From Tetraselmis striata (taxonomy: Eukaryota; Chlorophyta; Chlorodendrophyceae; Chlorodendrales; Chlorodendraceae): a DNA stretch of 64,000 nt. Below are positions 23,230-34,071 of the stretch, one piece after another. Under the pieces are notes generated by a model that was given only the letters and a program-made list of their open reading frames with translations, ran no database searches and was not told the DNA's origin. The DNA is taken from NCBI GenBank assembly GCA_006384855.1, contig VCJN01000560.1, positions 1-64,000 on the forward strand. The letters run 5' to 3'. The translations under genes were made by a program, and so were the position numbers. Positions within the stretch are counted from its first letter, which is position 1; each line of letters begins with the position of its first letter.

Positions 23230-24935
23230 ACGAGATTTGGCTCAGTTTGCTCGGATTAGGGCTCAAAAACAGAGACAAAACACGAGCATCGTGATACAGT
23301 ACTTTTATGCTCGCGTTTTGGCCCCCTCCCGGGGTGCGTCCATGGCTGTAGGCAACATCAGTGATGTAGGCAGCTTTGATCTTGTTGATCAGCTTGCTGT
23401 CAATCTGCAATGCGAACATTGCTTACAAATCGGTATGCATTTGTTCGAGGTTAGCTTCGACCAACTGGTTTTCATATTCAGTCAATGCATAATGCAAGTC
23501 AGGGCGGCGAGAGAGAGCATCAGCCTCATTGTCAGCGCCTTTGCGATATAATATCTGCAACACAGGTTCATCAGTCTGTGCGTTGGCTGCCATGTATGGT
23601 GTAATCTCATGTAACCATAGGGCATGGCGCAATGTTTCAATGTGGCCTGGTCAGTTATCCAGCGAAGCGTCGATTTTTCGGCGGTGAGCTTTATTGCGGT
23701 ACGGGTACCCGTATAGTGCAGCGGATCGGGCCTATAGGTGCATGACTAAAGCGCTTATCTACTGGCATGTACTACTAAGAACTATAAACCACCCACCCGC
23801 CCGCCCGCCCGCCCACCCACGGTCCTTAATTACACAGCCGTCCGATTACGATCTCGCGGTTGGGAGGCTATGAGTACTGGTACTCGCTAGTCGCTGCTGG
23901 TAAATAATGGAAAAAACTCTGGTACTTCAAAGCGCTGGCAATGCAATTGATGGATCTGTAGGCCAGTGACATAGAACCCGTTCTTTTAAAATTTTCTGAA
24001 GAATCGACGCATCGCTGATTCAACTGTCACGTTACTTCATAACTGTAATACGGCGACTGCCTTCCAAATAGCAGCGCCATTCTTTCAGAGCACATACCAC
24101 ACCCAAGAGCTCTTGGTCATAGGTAGGATGATTCGTCTGTGCAGCCTACAAAGTCTTTGCATAATAGCTGCAGGGGTGTAAGTGGCCATCATCATTAGAC
24201 TGGAGCAGAACTGCACCTAAGGCATATTTGCTGGCGTTAGTAGCCGCTACAAACTCAGCATTTTGCCGGTGACAGGGCTTGCCAGCACTGGGGACTGGCA
24301 CAAGGCTTGTTTCAGTTTTACAAATGCAGATTGGCATTCAACTGTCCAATCACATATATTATCCTTTCTGGTGAGGGCATACAAAGGTGCTGCAATAGCG
24401 GAATAATTGCGCACATAGCGACGGTAAAAATGCAGAAACCAAGATATTGTTGGACATTCTGAACGGTCTTAGGAATGGGCCAATCCTGAATAGCCTTAAT
24501 TTAATTAGGCGAGGGTCTGAGGCCAGCCTGAGACACCATATGTCCGAGGTATTCGAGTTCATTCTTGGCAAACCAACATTTCTGTAATCGTAGTCTAATG
24601 TCATTAGACTCGAGCATAGTAAGAGTTGTGTCCACATGTTGCAAATGTTCCTCAAGAGAGTTGCTAAAAATCAAGACATAATCCAGGTATACAAGTATAA
24701 AGGTATGCTTGTGTGGCTGAAGTATAGATGTCATCAGGCGTTGAAAAGAGGAGGGAGCACTGGTGAGTCCAAATGGCATTACTAGCCACTCGAATTGACC
24801 GTAGACAGTTCTGAACGTTGTCTTAGGAGCATCAGGTGGATTAATCCGGAGTTGGTGATAACCTAAGGCGAGATCAACAGCTTAATAGACAGTACCACCA
24901 GATAGCATATCAAGTAATGCATCAGTAATCCATCT
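23230..24935 (-). pseudogene. Decayed Ty3/gypsy pol (RT-RNase H)
   Basis: Read on the minus strand: an RT palm segment near 24930-24790 (DLALGYHQLRI with a stop just before it), then MPFGLTSAPSSFQRLM at 24779 and VYLDYVLIFS, where the catalytic YLDD has become YLDY, then LEYLGHMVS. The RNase H part includes AEFVAATNASKYALGAVLLQ near 24240, where family members have DASK, and YRKGADNEADALSRRPD near 23510. Frames change several times and segments are missing. No LTRs are found. The order and motifs are Metaviridae-type, distinct from the copia family in the rest of the window. Much older than the copia copies. Confidence 0.85.
23788..23821 (+). repeat. C-rich simple repeat
   Basis: A short run of CCAC/CCGC tetranucleotides. 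It lies inside a stretch (about 23640-23940) that shows no gypsy similarity by eye and may be an insertion. Confidence 0.85.
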
Positions 24936-25674
24936 CCAGCCCGCCGTCTGACAAGCCAATGCTCCTTTCGCTGCCCTCCTCCCTCTGCATGATGCCCATA
25001 GACACGTCGTCGGCTCCGCCGCTGCCGTCATCGTCGCTGTCCAGGTGCAGCTCTTGCCCGTCGCCCTCGTCAAGTTGCTGCGGACCTTTTGCTCGCGACG
25101 GGGCCATCAGCTCGTCGTCGTCGCCACCCTCCTCGTCCTCGTTGTGCACTTGCTCCGCATCTGCCTCAACCTCACTTGCCACGGCTTCCGCCACGACCTC
25201 CACGAACGCTCGCAAGCGGTGCGCAGCTGCCTCGTGCTGCTCCTCGGATTCCCTTTCCTGCTCCGCACCCTCCTCATCTTCCGACACATCACCGTCGCTC
25301 TCCGCAGAAAACACACCCCTGTCACGCAGCCGGTGGTGGCGTCTCCGCATAGACCTGTACAGCTTGCGCCACTTCGAGTCCTCTGCCCCTAGCTGCAGCG
25401 CTAGACGGCCGCTGTGCGCTTCGAGGTCCTTCAATTTCTCTCTAAGCTTGCGGTTTTTGCTGCGCTCGACATCAAGCGCAGCGTGCAGCGATGCTACCGT
25501 AGCTTTCAGCCTCGCGTTTTCCCGGTCCGCCGGAACTGGTTGCACCTCCTCCCTTGCCACTGCTTGCACTGGCAGCGGCGGCAGTGGTGCCCCCCCCCCC
25601 CGTCGTTTCCAAAGTTGTACTGCCGCTTGACTCGCTTCTTGCGACCGCCACCCGCCATGATGACCGCAACCCAC
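24922..25674 (-). CDS. Unidentified coiled-coil, acidic protein fragment
   Basis: A 250-codon frame. Residues ~48-120 are a likely coiled coil (ENARLKATVASLHAALDVE, then many Lys/Arg/Leu). This is followed by a long Glu/Asp-rich tail that ends at the join with the gypsy remnant, so the natural C-terminus is probably lost. A 12-C run at 25590-25601 separates two candidate N-termini: the ATG at 25674 in this frame, or an ATG about 16 bases downstream in another frame that would start MAGGGRKKRVKRQYNFGN. A homopolymer slip may therefore have broken or disguised the start. I do not recognise the family. It could be an accessory ORF of a transposon or the 5' part of a host gene. Confidence 0.35.
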   Translation of the reverse strand: MGCGHHGGWRSQEASQAAVQLWKRRGGGAPLPPLPVQAVAREEVQPVPADRENARLKATVASLHAALDVERSKNRKLREKLKDLEAHSGRLALQLGAEDSKWRKLYRSMRRRHHRLRDRGVFSAESDGDVSEDEEGAEQERESEEQHEAAAHRLRAFVEVVAEAVASEVEADAEQVHNEDEEGGDDDELMAPSRAKGPQQLDEGDGQELHLDSDDDGSGGADDVSMGIMQREEGSERSIGLSDGGLEMDY

Positions 25675-26022
25675 GCACGCCTAGCACCCGGGGTAAGTGT
25701 TAGCTAGCAGTGTTGGCCGGGTGCATGGCAGCATGGGCGTCCCCCGAGGGGGGCGCTCATGGCCGGTTCCACTGCAGCCCACTAGATGCGCTGCGCCGCC
25801 ACAGCAGCACAGTGCCATCCCGGCCCACCTCCCGACACCCGTGGCTCCGCGACGGCTTACAGCCGGTGACATCGGGGTGTATATGCCACAGGGTTAGTTA
25901 AGGGTTACGGCCGGGGGATCAGATGCGATGAGGATAGTGTTGTTGTTATGTACTGATGATTAATACGATATCCCGTATAATACGCTATCCGGCGGAAACG
26001 TACCATCGGTGCGGTGCCGTGA
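25675..26022. other. No recognisable feature
   Basis: GC-rich sequence with short frames on both strands but no domain or repeat that I can identify, apart from weak similarity of its right edge (ACGTACCATCGGTGCGG) to the end of block Y of the adjacent inverted repeat. Confidence 0.4.
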
Positions 26023-27191
26023 TTAGAAATCCGATCCTTGAAATGATTTCAGACCCCACGTGTAGCCAAAATTCTTTTCAGACCCCCTCCGGACGTCTTG
26101 AAGACATTTCTGGGGGGGGGGGGGGGGTGCTGAAAAGGCTCTTCAGGCAAGAAATGGGGGTCTGAAGAGACATCCACGTATACCCTTGTATAACCTCGTT
26201 GCCACGTATCACGGCAGGGTGGGCCCATTGCCACCGCCCTCCTCCCACCCCCGACTACCTCGCCCTGGAGCAGTCGGCCGTGGAGGGCGACACGTAACCG
26301 CCGCTCGTCAACAGTAGAAACACTATCCTACATCTTTATGGCGGGGCTCCCGGGTGTCGTGGAGAGTGGCGGCGTGATTGTGGCGGCGCCGCCTCCTGTT
26401 TCCGCGCGCGGAGCCGACTCACGGCTACTATAGCTATCAAAAGTACGACCCATGAAAAGGGGTTTGAAAAGATTGGACATAAAGGCCTTAACTATGGCCA
26501 TTGCATGAGGCTACATATGGGTAGTCGTATTTCCGAAATACGACTGAAATACGTCTGGCAGGGGTCGACAAGCATTCGCCTCGTCGCTACCGGTATGTGA
26601 CTCGGCTCCGCGCGGGACCCACGAGGCGGCGCCGCCACAATCACGCCGCCACTCTCCAAGCCACCCGGGAGCCCCGCCCTAAAGATGTAGGATAGTGTTT
26701 CTACTGTTGACGAGCGGCGGGGCCGTGTCGCCCTCCACGGCCGACTGCTCCATGGCGAGGTAGTCGGGGGTGGGAGAAGGGCGGTGGCAACGGGCCCACC
26801 CTGCCGTGATACGTGGCTGCGAGGTTGTCCGAGGGTATACGAGGATGTCTCTTCAGACCCCCATTTCTTGCCTGAAGAGCCTTTTCAGCACCCCCCCCCC
26901 CCCAGAAATGTCTTCAAGACGTCCGGAGGGGGGTCTGAAAAGAATTTTGGCTGTGTAGGCTACTTGTGGGGTCTGAAATCATTTCAAGGATCGGATTTTT
27001 AATAGCTTTAGAAGGGGTCACGTACCGGTTGCGACGAGGCGAATGCTTGCCGACCCCTGACACGTATTTAAGTCGTACTTCGGAAATGACTACCCACATG
27101 TAACCTCATGCAATGCCCGTAATTAAGGTCTTCATGTCCAATCCTTTCAGACCCGTTTTCAGGGGTCATACTTTTGATAGCTATAGTAGCT
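26023..27191. repeat. Four-block inverted repeat (X-Y-X'-Y')
   Basis: Block X (26023-26423) is repeated inverted at 26597-27004, and block Y (26424-26593) inverted at 27024-27191, so the order is X, Y, X-reversed, Y-reversed. X carries several TTTCAGACCCC motifs, a 16-G run at 26112-26127 and its 13-C counterpart at 26891-26903. Y begins CTACTATAGCTATCAAAAG. Divergence between arms is visible but modest. No transposase frame lies inside, so it may be a non-autonomous foldback element or a rearranged pair of such elements. Confidence 0.75.
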
Positions 27192-27216
27192 GTTACGTGC
27201 CCCGCCTCCTTTTCTC

Positions 27217-27235
27217 ATAGCGGCGAAGCCGCTAT
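27217..27235. other. Perfect hairpin
   Basis: ATAGCGGC, loop GAA, GCCGCTAT. It lies just outside the inverted repeat. It could be the core of a small RNA or a remnant of a mobile element end; nothing else supports either. Confidence 0.4.
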
Positions 27236-27528
27236 ACTTCGTATGTATGGGGATTATTTATGTATCTCCAGGCACCCTGGTGTTAGGGTTACGCCTAGCG
27301 ACTACTCTAGTACCACCAGAGAACTGCGACGCCGATCTTATGGCCAAGTAATTGTACCTATACTCGTACAGTCATACTGTTGTACTGATATTTTAAGCGT
27401 ATGATTAATAACTGGTACGGCCACAACTGCCACGATTCTGAACCCTTTGACCTTTATCCGAGCGTGTTGCCATGGCATCGCACCGGATCGCCCGTCAAGC
27501 CGGTTACCCTCCCGATGGTCCACCCGCC

Positions 27529-28023
27529 TATTGAAATATGGGCGTGAGGGAAAAGAACGACTGTCTGTTACAACGGTTCGCGCCCTGCCTTTATACTTGC
27601 GCACGCCATGGAGCGCGCGCCAGCCACTAGCGCATCCGCCACCTTGCGCTATCGCGCGCTGACTGTATTCTCCAGTACTTAACGCATATGTGCGAGCCTG
27701 AGTATTGGCATTATCTATGTCCGTACAATACAGTATCCGCTGCTGCATCGGCCGATATCCTGCAGTATATTCTAGTACTGCATGGCGCCCACCATACATG
27801 GATACTCAGCAGTACCGGAATCTTGATTGTGCTCGCACGGGCGTCCTCGTACTCGTAGATGTACAGCCGCTCCGCGATGTACGTCTGCTGCCGGAGATGT
27901 ACTCGCGTCCTCGTACTCGTAGCCGTACGATCGCTCCGCCGTCTACAGATACTGCTGAGAGTGTGCAGGCGTCAAGGCTCCAAACAGCCGGTCAAACGCC
28001 TGCAAGACTGGTATCAAACAACA
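27529..28023 (-). mobile_element. Copia 3' LTR (short form, terminal mutation)
   Basis: 495 bp, ending in the family GGTATCAAACAACA. The other end reads TATTGAAATATG where intact LTRs have TGTTG, so the conserved terminus is damaged. It shares private differences (CTGTTACAACGGTTCG, ATGGAGCGCGCGCC) with the LTR at 28842. The 27236-27528 stretch to its left holds nothing recognisable. Confidence 0.9.
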
Positions 28024-28044
28024 CCCCCACTCGCCATGCAGTCA

Positions 28045-28841
28045 TCACGCGCCCAACATCTGCATGGCGAACTCCGCGTGCTTCAGCCTTCCCAGAGCCT
28101 TGGTGAGTGCATCCGCAACCATCTGTGCAGTCGGGCAGTACTCAATTGCCACCTCCCCGCTGAGCACCTTCTCCCGTGTGAAGTGGTACTTGATGGCGAT
28201 GTGCTTGCTGCGACCATGGGTCATGCGGCTCTGGTTGTCCTCAAAGATCACTGTGGCCTCGGACTGAGCACAACACAGCTCGCGCAGCAGCTCGCGCAAG
28301 AACAGCGCCTCGCACACAGCAGCACACAACGCCATGTACTCCGCCTCCGCCGTTGACAGCGCCACAGTGGTCTGCAGCTGCGACTTACAACTCACTGCAG
28401 CTCCACAAAGCATGAAGACGAAGCCAGTGGTGGAGCGTCGCGACACCACGTCTCCGGCCCAGTCGGCGTCGCAGTACCCGTGCAGTAGGCCGTCAGCCTT
28501 GCCCCCACTGAAGGTCAGCCCCAGAGTTTTGGTACCCTTCAAGTATCGCAGGACTCGCTTGGCAGCCTGCCAGTGGCGCTCTTCAGGCTTGGCCATCACC
28601 CTGCACAACTAATCACAGCTTCGGCAATGTCGGGGCGGGTAGCCACCATCGCGTACAGCAGGCTGCCCACAAGGGTCTGATAGGGCATCTCAGCAGCCAA
28701 CGGCTTGTTGCTACCGGGGACATCGGCACCAACCTCCGCCGGGGTGCTCACAGCGTAAGCGTCAGCAAGGTTGAACTTGTGCAGCATGTCATCAATGTAC
28801 TTGGCCTGATGCACCTTCAGCGTCGCATTGTCCCAGTCTCG
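28045..28841 (-). pseudogene. Copia RNase H and RT end, truncated
   Basis: The 3' end of pol only: RNase H from DADWAGD to the stop at 28045, preceded by the last part of RT. A frameshift near 28610 separates the two ORFs, and a deletion in the [17 protein letters not shown] segment removes several residues. The 5' side is cut at 28841, where the sequence jumps into the interior of another LTR through a short CTCT overlap. Confidence 0.9.
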
Positions 28842-29301
28842 CTCTCTGTTACAACGGTTCGCGCCCTGCCTTTATACTTGCGCACGCCATGGAGCGCGCG
28901 CCAGCCACTAGCGCATCCGCCACCTTGCGCCATCGCGCGCTGACTGTATTCTCCAGTACTTAACGCATATGTGCGAGCCTGAGTATTGGCATTATCTATG
29001 TCCGTACAATACAGTATCCGCTGGTGCATCGGCCGATATCCTGCAGTATATATCTAGTACTGCATGGCGCCCATCATTGATACTCAGCAGTACCGGAATC
29101 TTGATTGTGCTCGCACGGGCGTCCTCGTACTCGTAGATGTACAGCCGCTCCGCGATGTACGTCTGCTGCCGGAGATGTACTCGCGTCCTCGTACTCGTAG
29201 CCGTACGATTGCTCCGCCGTCTACAGATACTGCTGAGAGTGTGCAGGCGTCAAGGCTCCAGACAGCCGGTCAAACGCCTGCAAGACTGGTATCAAACAAC
29301 A
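28842..29301 (-). mobile_element. Truncated, chimeric copia 3' LTR of the oldest nested element
   Basis: The first ~30 bases expected at the terminus are missing. Its left part shares private variants with the LTR at 27529 (CTGTTACAACGGTTCG; TTAACGCATATG). Its right part shares variants with the LTR at 34192 (GCAGTATATATCTAGTAC; CCCATCATTGATAC). The switch lies near 28980-29030, so this LTR looks like a recombination product. Confidence 0.75.
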
Positions 29302-29322
29302 CCCCCAATCGCCATGCAGTCA

Positions 29323-31235
29323 TCACGCGCCCAACATCTGCATGGCGAGCTCCGCGTGCTTCAGCCTTCCCACCATCTGTGCAGTCGGGCAGTACTCAAT
29401 TGCCACCTCGCCGCTGAGCACCTTCTCCCGTGTGAAGTGGTACTTGATGGCGATGTGCTTGCTGCGACCATGGGTCATGGGGTTGCGCGTCAGCGCAATG
29501 CAGCTCTGGTTGTCCTCGAAGATCACTGTGGCCTCGGACTGAGCACAACACAGCTCGCGCAGCAGCTCGCGCAAGAACAACGCCTCCACACAGCAGCACA
29601 CAACGCCATGTACTCCGCCTCCGCCGTTGACAGCGCCACAGTGGCCTGCAGCTGCGACTTCCAACTCACTGCAGCTCCACAAAGCATGAAGACGAAGCCA
29701 GTGGTGGAGCGTCGTGACACCACGTCTCCAGCCCAGTCGGCGTCGCAGTACCCGTGCAGTAGGCCGTCAGCCTTGCCCCCACTGAAGGTCAGCCGCAGGG
29801 TTTTGGTACCCTTCAGGTATCGCAGGACTCGCTTGGCAGCCTGCCAGTGGCGCTCTTCAGGCTTGGCCATCACCCTGCACAAGTTGCTCACAGCTTCGGC
29901 AATGTCGGGGCGGGTAGCCACCATCGCGTACAGCAGGCTGCCCACAAGGGCCTGATAGGGCATCTCAGCAGCCAACGGCTCGTTGCTACCGGGGACATCG
30001 GCACCAACCTCCGCTGGGGTGCTCACAGCGAAAGCGTCAGCAAGGTTGAACTTGTGCAGCATGTCATCAATGTACTTGGCCTGATGCACCTTCAGCGTCG
30101 CATTGTCCCAGTCTCGCTCCACCGCCATGCCTAGCGCCCAGGCACAGACGCCCAAGTCCTTGATGTCAAAGCGGGCGCCTAATGCCGTCTTGAAATCCGC
30201 GGCCCATACTGCGTCCTTGAAGGCAAAGATCATGTCGTCCACGTACACCACCAGGATGCAGATCAACTGCCCACCCTGCCAGTAGACGTACGCGCCAGGG
30301 TCGGACTTGAGCTGCTGAAACCCGTAGCACACCAAGAACTTATTCAAGGTGTTGTGCCAATTTCGGGGTGATTGCTTCAGCCCGTACAGGCTCTTCAACA
30401 AGCGCAAGACCATGGGCCGCCCTCTTGCATCGTACTGCTCATAGCCAGGCGGCGGCCTCATGTAGATCTCCTCCTCCACTGGAGCATACAGGAACGCCGT
30501 GTCGACATCAACCTGATGGATATTCCAACCGTATTGTACTGCAATCGCAAATAGCACTCGGATAGTGGTGAACGTCACGGTCGGTGCAAAAGTCTCTGCA
30601 TAGTCGATGCCATGTCGTTGACGGCAGCCTTGGACAACCAGTCGGGCCTTGAAGCGCGCGATACTGCCATCAGCGTTGTATTTGACCTTGAATACCCATT
30701 TGCTGGGAACGGGTGTGCGCTCCTCTGGTAACTCGCACACCACCCACGTGCCCTGCTTCTCCAACGAGTTGAATTCTGACTCTACGGCTTGCGCCCATTG
30801 CTCCTTGAACGGTCCGGACAGGGCCTGCTTGAGCGTGATGGGCTCATCGACATCTTGTGTCACTGCCGCGAATGCGGCGGCCATCATAGCTGCAGCGTCG
30901 TCGTTGGGGTTTTCCGGATGCACGACCCACCATTGCCCAGGAGCTCGGCGAGAACGAGCAGGGTAGGGGTCCCTCTCAGCACGCTGGACTATAGGTTCCT
31001 CTTGCCCGCCATCGTCGGTTCCCTCGTTCGTCTCCAACTGGGTCAGCTCCAGCGTGGGTCGCTGCGGTCCAAGTTCCAGTTCCTCCGCAGTCAGTGGCTC
31101 CTCCTCAATCTCAAGCTCCTCCTCAACGTCGTCCGTTTCCTCCACGACACGCCGGTGAGCCTCGGTTATCTCTTGCAGCCGTGATGCGTCGGACGTGCTT
31201 CCAACCCCGCCGTTATCGAGAAGTGCCTGGTATTG
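29323..31235 (-). pseudogene. Oldest nested copia: 3' part of pol
   Basis: RT and RNase H of the element split by the YR array. The frame from 31145 is open through YVDD to about 29585, where one missing base shifts it. RNase H also has an in-frame loss of eight codons near the C-terminus (TAQMVGRLKH instead of [18 protein letters not shown]). At 31231-31235 the coding sequence stops at TATTG and resumes at 47045 with GGGGAACATC, which together match the uninterrupted sequence of sister copies at the FPQYQ codons. Confidence 0.9.
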
Positions 31236-31400
31236 ATCTAAACTAGTTTATGGGGTTTCCATCCTTGACCTAACCGCTTTTCAGCTACAAGTGCTGCGCA
31301 GTGGTACGGGAACTAGTAACTGTTGTTGCGCCCTTGGTAGGTGCAGCACGAGTAGACATAAAAGCAGCCAGAACATCTGAGCCTGCCATCTTCCAGTTTT

Positions 31401-31419
31401 CGCTGCGTTCCACGCAGCG
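31401..31419 (+). other. Hairpin in YR element leader
   Basis: CGCTGCG, loop TTCCA, CGCAGCG: a perfect 7-bp stem upstream of ORF1. It is retained in the mini-unit 3 near 46911, so it lies in the conserved left end. Confidence 0.7.
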
Positions 31420-31532
31420 ATGTAAAAACTGTCTCGTAACCCGTTGCGAGCAAGGTCACCCCAGGTTGTTCAAGACCACACCCGGCTCGCCACCCGAGTG
31501 TGATATTCTCGTCCGTACGTCCGTGCGTTACT

Positions 31533-32408
31533 ATGTCAGATGGAGAAGAACCCGTCGCTGAGCCGATGTTGCAGTCGCTGAACGCAGATATGAGGGCTCA
31601 GTCTTCATTACTGCGAGAGCTGGCTACAGCTGTGGCACAATTGACGGCTCGTGATCGCGTAGTTGATGGAGAAGGGGCACATGGCTCCGGCTCAGGGCAG
31701 CGCTTCGCGAGACAGCCGACAGGCAGCGGGGGAGCCGCAGAGCGCCCCGACTTGCTAGAGCTAGCCCAGAGCGGCCGTGTCGGAGCAAAATCCGTGAGTG
31801 CCGAGGATGATTACCTCGCGGTGCCAGAGCTACTGCAGAGAGCAGAGTCTGGTTACGAGGCCGTTCGACCGGTCAGCCGAGTGCCTGGACTTTTCCCTTT
31901 GAGCACCGACCTAACGAACGAGTACCTCAAGCAGGATGACCGGCGTCTGCCGGCCCAGGAGGAGTACTTGTGGATGTCGTGCTTCGGGGCCCACATGGCC
32001 GCCCTTTTCGTGGCGCTCGACGAGCTACTGCCCTACGTCCCTTCCAACAACCAGGACTTCACCCCCTACCTCGCGAGAGCCCGGAACCACGCCGAGGCTA
32101 TCGACAAGGCGTTTCGGTTTCGTTTGGCCTTCCTACGGAGGCTCAATGAGATCAAGCGTGTGCACGGTGACCAAGGTGTTCTGGATGTGCTGCGAGCCCA
32201 GCATTTTCAGCCTGCTTCGGAGCATCTGGGTTCCGCGATCTTTGGGGACCTCATGCGGGACTACGAGCGTCGTGTCTTCGAGGCGACCGTTGCCAGCAGC
32301 GCCAAGGCGACCGCTACTTCTCGAGTGGCGGCTGCAGCTGCAGGTCGCGGGCGTGGGCGAGGACGTGGCGGCGGACGGGGACGTGGCCGCGAAGGTGAGC
32401 ACGAGTGA
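31533..32408 (+). CDS. YR element ORF1, Gag-like RG-rich protein
   Basis: 291 codons from the first ATG (31533). A 33-nt extension upstream begins at GTG and was rejected. Residues 1-60 include a likely amphipathic helix (MLQSLNADMRAQSSLLRELA). The middle is mostly helical with no motif I can name. The C-terminus is an Ala run followed by GRGRGRGRGGGRGRGRE, an RGG-type nucleic-acid-binding tail. Proteins of this shape precede the recombinase in some DIRS-group elements, where they are regarded as Gag-like. The function here is inferred from position and composition only. Only unit 1 keeps this ORF. Confidence 0.6.
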   Translation: MSDGEEPVAEPMLQSLNADMRAQSSLLRELATAVAQLTARDRVVDGEGAHGSGSGQRFARQPTGSGGAAERPDLLELAQSGRVGAKSVSAEDDYLAVPELLQRAESGYEAVRPVSRVPGLFPLSTDLTNEYLKQDDRRLPAQEEYLWMSCFGAHMAALFVALDELLPYVPSNNQDFTPYLARARNHAEAIDKAFRFRLAFLRRLNEIKRVHGDQGVLDVLRAQHFQPASEHLGSAIFGDLMRDYERRVFEATVASSAKATATSRVAAAAAGRGRGRGRGGGRGRGREGEHE

Positions 32409-32621
32409 CGGTGTGGGGCGCCGTTCGTCGGAGCTGCAGGAGCCTTGCGAGGCCACTTTTCGGTGACCGCCGCAAGACGCACCCTTGCAGCTCAACGGCG
32501 GGATGAGCGCCCTGTGTCAGGACCTGACCCCCCCACCTTACAGACTTCATTTAGACCTTCCTCGGTGCGGCGCTTCTTACAGTTACAGCCGAGTGCGGCT
32601 CAACCATCCGCACACCTGCAC

Positions 32622-34071
32622 ATGGCGGCTCAACCATCCGCCTTTCTTACAACCCCATCTCTGCGTTCGTCGGTTGTTACACTACGAGTTACAACCGGTT
32701 CGCAACGACCAAGTTTCGCGCGTGTACGTTACGCACGGGACAGGCGCTATGAGCGCGAAGGGCGCGCGGGGCGGCCCTCCTACCTGAACCTAGCCCCGCA
32801 AACCCGTACTGGAGCTACTGCAAACCCGTCCAGCAACTACCGGCCAACCGCCGGGAACCTAACCGCTGCTGCCGAGTACTTTGCGAACAGTAGCCGTGCC
32901 GGTGGCACTCTGTCAGTAAAACGACGCACTTACGTAATCAACGAGCCCGCAGCTATCGCTCCGTGGGCTGCGTCACTGCGATCCCGACTACAGGACGCGT
33001 TCGGCTCAGACGAGCTAGGCCAGCGGACGCTCGACCTGCTCTCCAGCTCCCTCAGCGCTCAGACCCTCAAGAGCTACGCCGGCAGGTTGGCTCAGTTCGC
33101 TGAGTTCTGCCACGACTCCGAGAACATCAGCCCGCTAGAGGCGACTACTGCTACTGTTGTTCGGTACGTTGCCTGGATCGGGGAGCGAGGGCATATCGCA
33201 GCTAAGTCGCTGCAGCCCTATCTGTCTGCCATCAACACCTTCTTCGAGCTGCACAACCTCGTCCCGATCGCCAAGGACAGCCTACACCTCACTTCGGCAA
33301 GACGTGGGTTAATGTTACGTCAGCGTCGACTGGACGCTGCCCCTTTGCGTGTCCCTCTGCCTGCGGATGTAGCTTACCGCTTCGTCTCAAAGGCCGAGCT
33401 AATTGTGTCTGCTCCTTACCCAGAGTCCCACCTCGACTACCGAGCCCTCTTGGCCTCGGTTGTCAACTTCCTGTTCTTTGCCAGGGGCCTTACTGGCGTC
33501 TCCTGTCGAGTGCAAGATGTGCATGTCGACACCTACAACATCACCTTGCAGATCTACCGCGAGAAGGGTCGCGCCGGCCGGCGGGGACCCTGACGACCTG
33601 CGCGTACTTCTCCTTCCAGTGTCCGAGCACCCTCGAGTGGCACGTCTCTTGCGCTACTTCATCTACAACGTCCAGTCTGTCCCCCTGGTTACTGTTGGCT
33701 TGGCTACCTCCAACTTCTGGGCTGTCAATGTGGCTGAGCAGTCGAAACCTTGGACTGCGGCTACGATGTCAGACTGGTTGTCTACAGCAGTCAACCTAGT
33801 CAACGCTGCCCCCCCTGCTGGCACTTCCTGGACCTCACACAGTCTACGCAAGGGCGCAGCCACTGCAGCAAACGCCATTGGAGCGCCACTGTCCCACATC
33901 CGCTACCAGGGCGGTTGGGCCACTAACTCTGATGTCGTTCTGGACTACATCGACCCCAACGTTCTTCCTTCTCCTGGCGCGTGGTTCTTCTTTGGACACA
34001 TCGCCCCCCTCCGCCACTTCCAAGTCCAACAGGACTCCGCAGCGGTGGCCTTCCCAGTGCCTCCTTCATGA
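32622..34071 (+). pseudogene. YR element ORF2, tyrosine recombinase with frameshift
   Basis: From the ATG at 32622 the frame runs to a TGA at 33591-33593. It covers a Ser/Thr-rich N-terminus, a SAM-like core-binding domain (SAQTLKSYAGRLAQFAEFC; LQPYLSAINTFF) and the start of the catalytic domain (FFARGLTG, then YREKGR with the likely catalytic Arg and Lys). The rest is in the +1 frame to 34071: HSLRKGAAT (His and Arg), YQGGW (Trp at the second His position) and VVLDYIDP (Tyr nucleophile). The complete R-K-H-R-W-Y set is present but split. One extra base in the GGGG run at 33583-33586 would explain the break. An undetected ribosomal frameshift is possible but less likely. Confidence 0.8.

Noticed and set aside
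24959..25630. 223-codon Ser-rich ORF on the plus strand
   Set aside because: Antisense shadow of the coiled-coil ORF at 24922-25674; its Ser/Pro runs are the complement of Glu/Asp and Arg codons.
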